DNA of 47,525 nucleotides, from positions 1-47,525 of the forward strand of contig CADBIY010000010.1 of assembly GCA_902794895.1 (NCBI GenBank). Direction: 5' to 3'. A program made the position numbers and the translations under genes. Source of the DNA: Candidatus Avelusimicrobium vaccinum (GTDB lineage: Bacteria > Elusimicrobiota > Elusimicrobia > Elusimicrobiales > Elusimicrobiaceae). The stretch's first letter is position 1; each line of letters opens with the position of its first letter. Positions 1 to 7,484 of this stretch are shown piece by piece. The notes below the pieces were generated by a model. It saw only the letters and a program-made list of their open reading frames with translations, was not told the DNA's origin and made no database searches.

Positions 1-2
1 GA

Positions 3-1514
3 TGTGCGTTGGATAAACCGTACATAGGGAATATTAATAAGTTAGTAACGGCGGAAGTATTGCCGCAGACGGATACGAAGAATTACAGATACCGTTTAGA
101 AAGTACGGGGATGTTGGCAAGCAGTAAAGGGATGTCGTATGAGTTAAAGATGCCGTCGTATGCGGACGGGCGCATATGTTGTGAAGGGGCGGATTGCGGA
201 AAACTCAATAAAGATTATCCCACGTGTAATGATTTAGTACAACAAGCGGATTATCAACAAGCGACCGGATGTACAGCCACCCTGGAGGAACCGTCCGGAT
301 CGGAACCGGAACCGGTGTATTTTGAATGTCCAACTGATGAACCGAGCACAGAGCCGTGCGGTTGCGAAAATAAGGGAAAACGAACACGTGCTTGTAATCA
401 TGAGACGGGCGAATGGGGTGCGTGGTCTGAGTGTACCATATCGGAATGTTCGGAAACAATTTCTTGTGATGAGTGGTGGAGGAGTAAGAATGAATTTGAC
501 CCCAACGGTGCAATACAGTTCTGTCTGGGATACGGCAACCTCGGCGGACTAAGATATAAAGGTGGAAACATGCTTGAAACGAATGCTGACAAAGATGCGT
601 TCAGAGAAAGTTGTTGTGTGGAACCCTATTGTTCAGAAGACGATCAGTATAGTGTGGTTGAGAAGGACTCAGGTAAATTGCTAGGGTGTTGTCAAGAAAG
701 TGAGGAGTTAATTTTAAAGGAAAAAGGGGAGTACGCTTGTGGTACATGTTCTGACGGAAAAAGGCACCCCCTCGATTCTCAAAATAGAAGATATTTTAAG
801 GGTGGTAATCTTGTGGCCTGTTCCGACGGATCATGGGCTGCAGAACCAATTGCCTTGACAGCAGTTTACGACTCGGGGGTGTATGCGGATTATAATATAA
901 GCATCCCACGGCAGAAGAATACGGGAGACTGTCGCGCCGGTTTCACTGGTACGCAGGCTACGCGGTATGCTCTGTGTACCGATGAAGTATCAGCCGGAAA
1001 TTGGTGTAATACGCAATGTAACGATGAGGAAATTTGTTATGCGGTTTGTTATTCACAAGACCCGGTTTGGGAAAGAACAGGAACCGTCAAGGAGACTGTG
1101 GAAACTGGAACACTGTGTAATGACCAAACATTTTGTGTTGTGCTTCAAAATCAAGATGCTTCTTATTCTTTGCCTGGCGGATACACATTTGTTGGTTGGA
1201 CTTCGCAGCAAATAACAACTCTGCTGGAGGATAGTTTCTTCTCCTCCGGTCCTGGCCGCTCACCCACCTACAGCGGGCAAGTTACTTGCACTTCTTGCAG
1301 AATCGGAGAGGGTGTTGCGTATCCGTTAACTGAGGAAAAAAATCTTAGTAGCGTTGGTTCTTGGGGGGTAACCTCAGCAGGAACAGCCTGTTTAAAGCGT
1401 AAGACGACGTCGGTATCTGGGTATGCTTGCGTGCAACGTGGATTGAGCAGGAAAAAACCAACTTACTGTCAGAGTGGTGATCAGACTGCGGATGGAGGGT
1501 GCTTCATTGACTAA
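3..1514 (+). CDS. Cys-rich secreted/surface protein, 5' end cut off
   Basis: The reading frame is open from the first bases, so the true start probably lies upstream. A TTG at position 9 could be a start but cannot be tested here. About 500 residues are visible and they are very rich in cysteine, often paired or spaced by two residues, which suggests a disulphide-bonded exported protein. Around residues 115-145 the pattern CGCENKGKRTRAC followed by GEWGAWSEC resembles a thrombospondin type 1 repeat. No other domain is recognised. No membrane segment is seen in the visible part, and the signal peptide would be in the missing part. Cys-rich secreted proteins also occur in the pilin cluster near 35500, so a surface or pilus-associated role is possible but is only inferred. 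Confidence 0.75.
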   Translation, partial: CALDKPYIGNINKLVTAEVLPQTDTKNYRYRLESTGMLASSKGMSYELKMPSYADGRICCEGADCGKLNKDYPTCNDLVQQADYQQATGCTATLEEPSGSEPEPVYFECPTDEPSTEPCGCENKGKRTRACNHETGEWGAWSECTISECSETISCDEWWRSKNEFDPNGAIQFCLGYGNLGGLRYKGGNMLETNADKDAFRESCCVEPYCSEDDQYSVVEKDSGKLLGCCQESEELILKEKGEYACGTCSDGKRHPLDSQNRRYFKGGNLVACSDGSWAAEPIALTAVYDSGVYADYNISIPRQKNTGDCRAGFTGTQATRYALCTDEVSAGNWCNTQCNDEEICYAVCYSQDPVWERTGTVKETVETGTLCNDQTFCVVLQNQDASYSLPGGYTFVGWTSQQITTLLEDSFFSSGPGRSPTYSGQVTCTSCRIGEGVAYPLTEEKNLSSVGSWGVTSAGTACLKRKTTSVSGYACVQRGLSRKKPTYCQSGDQTADGGCFID

Positions 1515-1529
1515 AATCCTTACAGAATA

Positions 1530-1558
1530 CCCCGGGCTTTACGCCCGGGGATAAATAA
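1530..1558 (+). terminator. GC-rich hairpin terminator of the Cys-rich gene
   Basis: CCCCGGGC (1530-1537) pairs perfectly with GCCCGGGG (1543-1550) across a TTTAC loop, just after the stop codon. The tail is AT-rich but not pure T. The same hairpin design recurs at 1645 and 26114. Confidence 0.7.
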
Positions 1559-1562
1559 AAAC

Positions 1563-1606
1563 CCTAGCGCAAGAAAACGGAGTTTTCTTACAAGTTGTAC
1601 GCTAGG
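1563..1606. other. Nested hairpin between convergent genes
   Basis: CCTAGCG (1563-1569) pairs with CGCTAGG (1600-1606). Inside it AAGAAAAC (1571-1578) pairs with GTTTTCTT (1582-1589) around GGA. No T-tract follows on either strand, so this is not a simple terminator. It may be a processed RNA stem or a small repeat; the function is unknown. Confidence 0.5.
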
Positions 1607-1637
1607 TAAAATCAAACGAAGTGGAGATGTTGGAGCA

Positions 1638-1666
1638 AAAGAAACCCCGGGCTTTACACCCGGGGA
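1638..1666 (-). terminator. GC-rich hairpin terminator of the DksA-type gene
   Basis: CCCCGGG (1645-1651) pairs with CCCGGGG (1659-1665). Read on the minus strand the hairpin is followed by TTTCTTTTG and lies just past the minus-strand zinc-finger gene. Confidence 0.7.
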
Positions 1667-1687
1667 GTTTCATGTTATCTAAAGAAT

Positions 1688-2065
1688 TTATCCGTGGCTG
1701 TGCTCTGTGGAGTGTTGGCAGTTGATGCAATACCGTGCAAACGGTAATGCTTTAATACGCTTTTTGGGAATCGGCTGGCGGCAGATCTCACAGGTGCCGT
1801 AAATGCCTTTATCCATTTTGCGCAAGGCTGCTTCAATCTGTTCAATGGTATTATGCGCGTTTCCGGAAAGTTCAAATAAAATTTCTTTATCTAAACTACG
1901 GGTAGCATTATCAATGTCATCACCCACTTCCGCTTCCGGCATATCCATATCTTTTTTGTCTTTTAAGCGTGCGGCGGCTTCTTCTTTGAGAGTAAGCAAG
2001 TGTTTTTTTATTTCTTTCAGTTCAGTAGCCGTCAAAGCATCTTTGGTCGTTTTTTTAATAGCCAT
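1688..2065 (-). CDS. dksA: DksA/TraR-family zinc-finger transcription regulator
   Basis: The 125-residue protein has an N-terminal coiled coil and a C4 zinc finger with Cys92, Cys95, Cys113 and Cys116. The coiled-coil tip carries the family signature DxxDxA as D49, D52 and A54 (GDDIDNA). Proteins of this family insert the coiled coil into the RNA polymerase secondary channel and modulate promoters, often together with ppGpp. The start was set at 2065 because AAGGGG precedes that ATG, while the longer reading has no support. The gene is divergent from the ABC exporter and ends at its own hairpin terminator. True DksA and shorter DksA-like proteins cannot be separated by eye, although the intact acidic tip favours an active regulator. 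Confidence 0.9.
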   Translation of the reverse strand: MAIKKTTKDALTATELKEIKKHLLTLKEEAAARLKDKKDMDMPEAEVGDDIDNATRSLDKEILFELSGNAHNTIEQIEAALRKMDKGIYGTCEICRQPIPKKRIKALPFARYCINCQHSTEHSHG

Positions 2066-2229
2066 AAATCGGTGTCCCCTTCTAAAAAATAAGTATTGGG
2101 TTCCATTCCAACAGACTCCCAAATACTGTTTGATTAGTGTAGCATAGTCTGCTTTTGTTTTGCAACTCTTTTTTTAAGGACATGATACAGTGTAAACTGT
2201 TATAATAAAATAAAGCAGTAGGAGGATTT

Positions 2230-4017
2230 ATGAAAAATATACTCACCCGTCCGATTGGCGAACTGGTGGCGGCGAATCCGATTGTAGCGAACTACAAAAA
2301 GATGTGGCCGTTTGTGAAACCCTATTGGTTCCGTGCTGTGCTGAGTTTATTATTAACGTTGCCGGCCGGCGCGTTGGATTCTGCCATTGCGTTGTTTATG
2401 AAATCATTTACAGATGATGTATTGGTCGCCAAGGATGCCAAATTTGCCACGTTTATCCCGCTTTTAATTGTTGGCTTTGTGTTGGTGCAAAGCAGTTTGA
2501 CGTATGCTGTAAAATACCTCAACACCTGGGTTGGCGGTAAGATTACAATTACTTTACGCAAAAAATTATTTCATAAATTAATGACTATGCATAGCGGCTA
2601 TTTTGATACGACCAACTCCGGGTATATTATGATGCGCTATAATAACGATGCGGATGCTGCCAGTTCCGGGTTGATTGATAACTTGCGCAAAATGGTTACG
2701 CGTACTTGTTCTGCGATTGCATTAATTTGCGTCCTGTTGTATAACTCGTGGCAATTAACGGTTATTGCGGTAGGTGCCTTTGCGGTAGCCGGCGGACTGA
2801 TTTTTGTGGTACGCAAATCGTTGGAAGATCTCGTCCGGAAGACGGTTGTGGTGGGTTCGGTTGCCATGCGGGCCTATAACGAAGCATTTAACGGAAACCG
2901 CACGATTGCTGCGTATAATTTACAGGAAGATCAAGAACAACGCTTTTCTAACCTGATGAATAATATTTTCTCGTTAAATATGGGGATTGTGAAGCATACG
3001 GGTTGGCTTTCGCCGGTAATGCATTTTATCGTTTCCTTAGGGTTAGCCCTTGTGTTTTGGCTGAGTAGTGCGTTAATTGTTAAAGGAACAATTACCAGTG
3101 GAAATTTTACCTCGTTTGTAACCGCACTGTTGCTTCTCTATCATCCGGTCAAAAGCATGGGCGATACGTATATTGCTATTAAAACGGCTTTCCTGGCAAT
3201 TGAACGTATCTTTGAAATTTTTGATTTACCGGTACAAATTGCTGACAAACCGGAAGTCAAGTCTCTTAACCGGGTCTCTAAAGAAATTTGTTTTAATCAT
3301 GTTTCTTTTTCGTACAAGCCGGATGTGCCGGTATTAAAAGATTTTAATTTGAAGGTGCCGGTAGGGTCGACTGTGGCTTTAGTAGGAAATTCCGGCGGTG
3401 GAAAATCGACGGTAGTCAGTTTGCTGCCTCGTTTTTATGAAGTAGGAAAAGGCTCAATTACCATTGACGGCATTGATATTAAAGATTACTCCTTGCATTC
3501 ATTGCGAGATCACATGGCCGTTGTGTTTCAGGATAATTTTTTATTTACGGGAACTATTCGTGAAAATATTTTAATTGGCCGTCCCGGTGCTAGCGAATCT
3601 GACCTGAAGCAGGCTATTAAAAGTGCTCACTTGGAGGAGTTTGTAGACTCATTACCCAAAGGACTGGATACTGAACTGGGCGAACGCGGACTCAATTTAT
3701 CCGGCGGACAACGTCAACGTGTCGCTATTGCACGTGCATTCATCCGTAATGCGGAGATTGTTATTTTAGACGAGGCAACCAGTGCTCTGGATAACAAATC
3801 CGAAGCGGTTGTGCAAAAAGCGTTGGATAATTTGATGAAAAATCGCACCGTGTTTGTGATTGCGCACCGCTTATCAACCGTGGTAAATGCTGATAAAATT
3901 GTAGTTCTTAATGAAGGGCAAATTGTAGAAGAAGGAACGCATGCAGAATTGCTAGCCATTCCAAACGGTGCCTATGCGGCTCTATACAATGCCCAATTTA
4001 AGAAAAAACAAGCATAA
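2230..4017 (+). CDS. msbA: MsbA-type ABC exporter (lipid flippase), fused membrane and ATPase domains
   Basis: This 595-residue protein has a six-helix exporter domain (about residues 25-330) and a C-terminal ATPase domain. Walker A is GNSGGGKST near residue 388, the ABC signature LSGGQ is near 490, Walker B ILDEATSALD is near 512 and the switch histidine is in IAHRLS near 544. This architecture and length match MsbA/LmrA-type homodimeric half-transporters. In MsbA the substrate is lipid A core, flipped across the inner membrane. A strong ribosome site, AGGAGG, precedes the ATG and a TATAAT box lies at 2201-2206. An intrinsic terminator follows at once, so it is probably monocistronic. The family call is secure; the lipid substrate is inferred. 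Confidence 0.9.
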   Translation: MKNILTRPIGELVAANPIVANYKKMWPFVKPYWFRAVLSLLLTLPAGALDSAIALFMKSFTDDVLVAKDAKFATFIPLLIVGFVLVQSSLTYAVKYLNTWVGGKITITLRKKLFHKLMTMHSGYFDTTNSGYIMMRYNNDADAASSGLIDNLRKMVTRTCSAIALICVLLYNSWQLTVIAVGAFAVAGGLIFVVRKSLEDLVRKTVVVGSVAMRAYNEAFNGNRTIAAYNLQEDQEQRFSNLMNNIFSLNMGIVKHTGWLSPVMHFIVSLGLALVFWLSSALIVKGTITSGNFTSFVTALLLLYHPVKSMGDTYIAIKTAFLAIERIFEIFDLPVQIADKPEVKSLNRVSKEICFNHVSFSYKPDVPVLKDFNLKVPVGSTVALVGNSGGGKSTVVSLLPRFYEVGKGSITIDGIDIKDYSLHSLRDHMAVVFQDNFLFTGTIRENILIGRPGASESDLKQAIKSAHLEEFVDSLPKGLDTELGERGLNLSGGQRQRVAIARAFIRNAEIVILDEATSALDNKSEAVVQKALDNLMKNRTVFVIAHRLSTVVNADKIVVLNEGQIVEEGTHAELLAIPNGAYAALYNAQFKKKQA

Positions 4018-4034
4018 GGTAGGCTCTTTTGACA

Positions 4035-4066
4035 AAGAATCCCTGATTCCAGGGATTCTTTTTTTA
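4035..4066 (+). terminator. Intrinsic terminator after the ABC exporter
   Basis: An 11-bp stem (4035-4045 with 4050-4060, loop ATTC) is followed by a run of T, 18 bases past the stop codon. Confidence 0.9.
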
Positions 4067-4079
4067 TTGGCAAACAAAT

Positions 4080-4482
4080 AGAAAAGGCCCTCTGCATTTA
4101 TTCAACACAGAGGACCTAGTTATACGGCCTTTCCATTTTCACTCTCCAACTCAGAGGTTTGTTCCACAGATCAGAACCTTATTCTAACTCCCCAGTACCA
4201 GTAATCAGTTGCGCATACCCATATCTCCGGAATTCCCGCCTATCCTCAAATAAGCGGCCCACAGCTTGTGAATATGCCTTCGCACCTCAATTCCCAGCAC
4301 TGAAGTACAAATAAAGAACTCTTATTTTCTGTTCAGAACCCAAGAAATATCACGTTCTTCACGTCTCTACTTCCTACATTCTCAACAGCCGCTCTTATCT
4401 TAGAAAAATGTCTAAACGTCATTAGGTTTAGATCCTCTGTCTTAAATAAGAGCAATTCTGCCTCACAACCTCTAACGAGGAT
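4080..4482 (-). ncRNA. Orphan structured RNA of about 400 nt, family not recognised
   Basis: The region has no plausible coding frame but looks like a stand-alone RNA gene. On the minus strand it starts about 7 bases after a consensus promoter and ends in a 9-bp hairpin (4087-4116) with a short T-rich tail. Predicted stems include CCTC/GAGG near the 5' end, GCTCTTAT/ATAAGAGC enclosing TCTAAAC/GTTTAGA, an 8-bp stem in CCGCTTAT..ATAGGCGG, and a pairing of GAGGTT near the 5' end with AACCTC near the 3' end. I looked for RNase P signatures (GAAAGUCC, ACAGA), the tmRNA tRNA-like end, the SRP tetraloop domain and a 6S-type bubble and found none. The neighbour is an XRE-type regulator transcribed in the same direction from further upstream. 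Confidence 0.65.
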
Positions 4483-4488
4483 ACTCTA

Positions 4489-4516
4489 AGTATAATGGAA
4501 AAGAAATAATTGTCAA
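4489..4516 (-). promoter_or_regulatory. Consensus sigma70 promoter of the 4080-4482 RNA
   Basis: On the minus strand TTGACA (4511-4516) and TATACT (4489-4494) are separated by 16 bp. The -35 is perfect and the -10 matches five of six bases. The predicted RNA start is near 4482. Confidence 0.85.
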
Positions 4517-4524
4517 GGGGGAAT

Positions 4525-5214
4525 TTAAAAAATCGTATTTGTAATTCGTCTGACGACGATCCCGATAGGTTTTGCTGAAGCCGATACAGACGTATATTCC
4601 TGCTCGTGTTTTTTCCATTTTAGACCGTTCGCCTGTTTTTTTATTTGTCGTACAAGGTATTTTTCTCCTTTGCGTACTAACATCGTGCAACCTGAAATCC
4701 ATTCAAAAGTCGGCGCGATAAATAAAACATCTTCTGCTTGGGGAGCCGGCAAATCGGTTTCCCCTGCGCGTATGAGAAATTGTGCTCCTTGCGCTGCCCG
4801 TCTGGGAAGTGCCCACCATTCGGACACTTGGGTTTCTTGATATAGCGGCAATTGGGGAGGTAAGTGAATAAAGAAGGGAAGCATCACGCTGTTAATAGTT
4901 TGAAAATTATATGATTTTCTGTCAGTAGAGTAAGTATTTTGCGCATTAATGGAATCGTGTAGCCCTTGGGTTTTTTCTATAAAGTTAGTTTGTATATAAG
5001 AAGACGGAATGAATAAACGAGATACTTCGTAGGTATCTAAATTGAAAATATGCTCAAGTTGGTTGAGGTACCCTTTGGATGGGTGGCGTTTTCCGGTTGC
5101 CCAAAGGGCTACGGTAGCGGTGGATACATGTAGTCTTTTTGCTAACTTTGCCTGTGCTCCGCGCAAAACACCATTATTCCATTTTTCTAGTTGTTTTTCA
5201 AATTTATTCATCAT
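4525..5214 (-). CDS. XRE/CI-like regulator with a degenerate S24 (LexA-fold) domain
   Basis: The 229-residue protein begins with a helix-turn-helix (about residues 19-58, ...KLAKRLHVSTATVALWATG...). After a linker, the C-terminal half (about 115-225) has the shape of an S24/LexA peptidase domain, including the late hydrophobic stretch PIGIVVRRI. The place of the usual catalytic serine motif (GDSM) reads GETD at 151-154, and the lysine of the dyad appears to be replaced in LVRQI (187-191), so self-cleavage looks lost. GGAG seven bases before the ATG at 5214 fixes the start. It is divergent from a promoter containing 9-bp iterated repeats, a likely operator. It may control the leader/transporter unit, the phage-derived cassette downstream, or both. 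The fold call is moderate and the targets are inferred. Confidence 0.75.
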   Translation of the reverse strand: MMNKFEKQLEKWNNGVLRGAQAKLAKRLHVSTATVALWATGKRHPSKGYLNQLEHIFNLDTYEVSRLFIPSSYIQTNFIEKTQGLHDSINAQNTYSTDRKSYNFQTINSVMLPFFIHLPPQLPLYQETQVSEWWALPRRAAQGAQFLIRAGETDLPAPQAEDVLFIAPTFEWISGCTMLVRKGEKYLVRQIKKQANGLKWKKHEQEYTSVSASAKPIGIVVRRITNTIF

Positions 5215-5259
5215 ATTTATTCTCCTAAAATATGGAAAATAGTTGGAACAAAAAAATAC

Positions 5260-5295
5260 TTGACAAATACTTACAATACTTACTATACTAACAAT
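5260..5295 (+). promoter_or_regulatory. Divergent promoter with iterated 9-bp operator-like repeats
   Basis: TTGACA (5260-5265) and TATACT (5284-5289) are 18 bp apart. Within and just after the spacer, three 9-bp units occur in direct order: AATACTTAC, AATACTTAC and TATACTAAC, followed by AATATGG. Such phased repeats over a promoter are typical of repressor sites. The regulator gene starts 46 bases away on the other strand. Confidence 0.7.
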
Positions 5296-5624
5296 ATGGA
5301 AGAGGAAATAAAGCCTCTTTCGCTTGCCGGCGTTTTCGTTTCCTATCAATGGCAAAAAGAATACGAAGAATCGGAGGGCCTTTCCTCAAGGCCAATGCTG
5401 CGCCTGTAGTATGTCTGCTCTGATACGCCGCCGCTACATCATTCTGCCAGGAATCATGTAGTGATATTGTAGCAAATAAAAGACCGTTTGGGTTAGCAAA
5501 GTTAATAGGTCCTCTACAATGGATTACAGGATCTTATCCATTAACTTTGCAACCCGGCGGGTTGTGTTGTATGTTATGACACGGAAAATAAGTAATTTAT
5601 TTTTTAATTATCTATAATATACTA
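5296..5624 (+). other. Structured 5' leader upstream of the YfcC-type gene
   Basis: No convincing gene lies here; a 37-codon frame beginning at 5296 sits right at the predicted transcript start and has no ribosome site. Three structures stand out. CTACAT/ATGTAG with an inner ATTC/GAAT forms a stem at 5434-5461. GGGTTAGCAAAGTTAAT (5490-5506) pairs with ATTAACTTTGCAACCC (5540-5555) over 16 bp with one bulge. AACCC (5551-5555) can instead pair with GGGTT (5559-5563). The last two are mutually exclusive, as in a switch. A TATAAT at 5613-5618 sits just before the next ATG, so a second, leaderless transcript is also possible. Confidence 0.5.
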
Positions 5625-7013
5625 ATGAAAAACAATTTTTCCTTAAATATTTACGGCCTTATATTTTCAATTTTAATATTAGTAGCCGCTTTAACTTATA
5701 TTCTTCCTGCCGGTCAATACGACACTTTTGAAAAAGATGGGCGTACCTATACTGTTGCAGGTTCTTATCACGCGGTCTCCTCCAATCCGCAAGGGCTGAG
5801 TGCCGTTTTGACGGCTCCTGCTAAAGGCTTTGAGAAATGTGCTGACATTATTGTGTTTATTTTTATTACAGGTGCGGTATTTACCATTTTAGAGAAAACC
5901 GGCACGGTGAACGCCTTTATTGTCGGAACAAGTTACTTATTTTCCCGGCGTGAAAAGTTAAAAAAATTTTTCATCCCGGTATCTATGCTTTTGTTTTCTT
6001 TAGGCGGTGCCGTATTTGGCATGGAAGAGGAGACATTAATTTTTATTCCGTTATTTATTCCGCTTGCACTTTCTTTGGGATATGATAGTGTAGTGGGGGT
6101 AAGTATTCCTTTTTTGGGGGCTTGGGTCGGCTTCGGTTCTGCCTTTATGAATCCGTTTACTGTCGGGATTTCCCAAGGGATCGCCCAATTACCGCTTTAT
6201 TCCGGAATGGGGTATCGGCTTATTGTGTGGGGAATTTGTACCGCGGTTGTGATTGGATTTGTGATGTGGTATGGTGAAAAAATTCGTAAAAATCCGTCAA
6301 AAAGTATTACTTATCACGCAGATAGAAAACGGTTGGAGAATCTAAAATTGGATAGTTTAACAAAGCCTGAATTTAAAACCTCTCACTGGATGATTGCATT
6401 TCTTTTTGCAGCGGGCATGTTGTTTTTAGTTTATGGGGTGGCAAAATTAGGATGGTATATTATTGAAATTTCAGGACTCTTTTTAGGAATTGGAATTGTA
6501 TGCGCATTGGTTGGACGGTTGCGCCTTCAGCAAACAACGGATGCAATTATTGACGGTGCCCGCAGTATGGTTAGTGTAGCCGTGATGTTGGCTTTGGCAC
6601 GCGGTATTGTCGTGATTGCGGGCGATGGCCGTATTTTAGACACTGTTTTATTTGCCATTACCAAAAGTATCGGAGGATTTCACCCGTTGCTGGCGGCGGA
6701 GGGGATGTTTTGGGCTCATTCATTTATTAATTTCTTTGTAGCCTCGGGTTCTGGTCAGGCAGTGCTTACCATGCCGGTCATGATTCCATTAAGTGATCTG
6801 ATTGGCATCAATCCGCAACTTTCTATTTTGGCATATCAATTTGGGGAAGGTTGGTCAAATGCCATTATCCCCACCGCTCCGGTTACTATGGCCGCCATTG
6901 GTATTGCCAAAATTCCATGGATAGAGTGGGCTAAATGGAATTTGCCTCTTCAAATTATCTTGGCCGTACTATCTATGCTTTTATTAATTCCTGCTTACTT
7001 AATGAATTGGTAA
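5625..7013 (+). CDS. yfcC: YfcC/DcuC-type membrane carrier
   Basis: The 462-residue protein is strongly hydrophobic, with about 12 membrane segments, and begins with a helix (about 8-28) followed by the PAGQYD motif typical of the YfcC family (pfam03606, C4-dicarboxylate anaerobic carrier group). Other conserved stretches include GMEEETLIFIPLFIPL (about 126-141) and the glycine-rich FVASGSGQAVLTMPVMIPL near residue 370. Members are inner-membrane carriers proposed to move dicarboxylates or basic amino acids, sometimes as antiporters; the substrate here is unknown. No Shine-Dalgarno sequence precedes the ATG and a TATAAT ends only six bases before it, so translation may be leaderless or depend on the structured leader upstream. 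Confidence 0.85.
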   Translation: MKNNFSLNIYGLIFSILILVAALTYILPAGQYDTFEKDGRTYTVAGSYHAVSSNPQGLSAVLTAPAKGFEKCADIIVFIFITGAVFTILEKTGTVNAFIVGTSYLFSRREKLKKFFIPVSMLLFSLGGAVFGMEEETLIFIPLFIPLALSLGYDSVVGVSIPFLGAWVGFGSAFMNPFTVGISQGIAQLPLYSGMGYRLIVWGICTAVVIGFVMWYGEKIRKNPSKSITYHADRKRLENLKLDSLTKPEFKTSHWMIAFLFAAGMLFLVYGVAKLGWYIIEISGLFLGIGIVCALVGRLRLQQTTDAIIDGARSMVSVAVMLALARGIVVIAGDGRILDTVLFAITKSIGGFHPLLAAEGMFWAHSFINFFVASGSGQAVLTMPVMIPLSDLIGINPQLSILAYQFGEGWSNAIIPTAPVTMAAIGIAKIPWIEWAKWNLPLQIILAVLSMLLLIPAYLMNW

Positions 7014-7065
7014 CATCCTTTTTTTATAAATTAGAACCACTTCTATTGGTTTTTGGTCCTATTTT

Positions 7066-7389
7066 ATGTCTTCACGTTTAAAATTGGAAAACTTAATTTT
7101 TTACCGGGCTGCCTATTTAGATACCTTGGTAGAGGCAAATAATGGTTTTTTGGTGACCCGGTGTCCCGATCCCCTGTTGCGGGCATATATCTTGTTATAT
7201 AACCAATTTTTTGCATTAGAAAACAGACGGGAATTGGCGAGTGAACAAGAATCGGTTTGGAACCTGGAATTCCGTGGTAACGGGTTTTTTGCAAGCCCCT
7301 GTTTCTCTGCAGATTATCCGACTCAATTATTTTATGAAATTTATTTTAATTGCTTGTCGGCTTTAAAAAATAACTTGACAAAAAAATAA
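7066..7389 (+). CDS. Unknown 107-residue protein at the left edge of the phage cassette
   Basis: I do not recognise this protein. It is soluble, with mixed charge, and has many aromatic residues (LIFYRAAYLD, YILLYNQFF). There is no signal peptide, membrane segment or clear DNA-binding motif. The ribosome site is weak. The last codons overlap the -35 region of the strong promoter that opens the phage-derived operon. It could be a host gene or a small regulator belonging to that element. The length and clean frame favour a real gene, but the evidence is limited. Confidence 0.5.
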   Translation: MSSRLKLENLIFYRAAYLDTLVEANNGFLVTRCPDPLLRAYILLYNQFFALENRRELASEQESVWNLEFRGNGFFASPCFSADYPTQLFYEIYFNCLSALKNNLTKK

Positions 7390-7403
7390 TATTATGATAT
7401 AAT
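7375..7403 (+). promoter_or_regulatory. Perfect sigma70 promoter of the phage-derived cassette
   Basis: TTGACA (7375-7380) and TATAAT (7398-7403) are separated by exactly 17 bp, a full consensus match. The predicted start is near 7410, about 75 bases before the small terminase gene. Confidence 0.9.
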
Positions 7404-7412
7404 ATTAATATT

Positions 7413-7453
7413 ACAAAACGCAAAAAGCGGTTTGTATTTTTTTATCTTTTTTC
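7413..7453 (+). terminator. Leader terminator directly downstream of the cassette promoter
   Basis: ACAAAACGC (7413-7421) pairs with GCGGTTTGT (7427-7435) with one mismatch, loop AAAAA, followed by a T-rich run (7437-7453). It begins only a few bases after the predicted transcript start and precedes the first gene, so most transcripts should stop here unless an antitermination event occurs. Confidence 0.65.
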
Positions 7454-7484
7454 TTCTTTTTTCTTCCTCTTATTTTAAAAACAT

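Noticed and set aside
5296-5409. 37-codon frame starting at the predicted transcript start
   Set aside because: There is no ribosome site, the product has no recognisable features, and the region forms hairpins; treated as leader.
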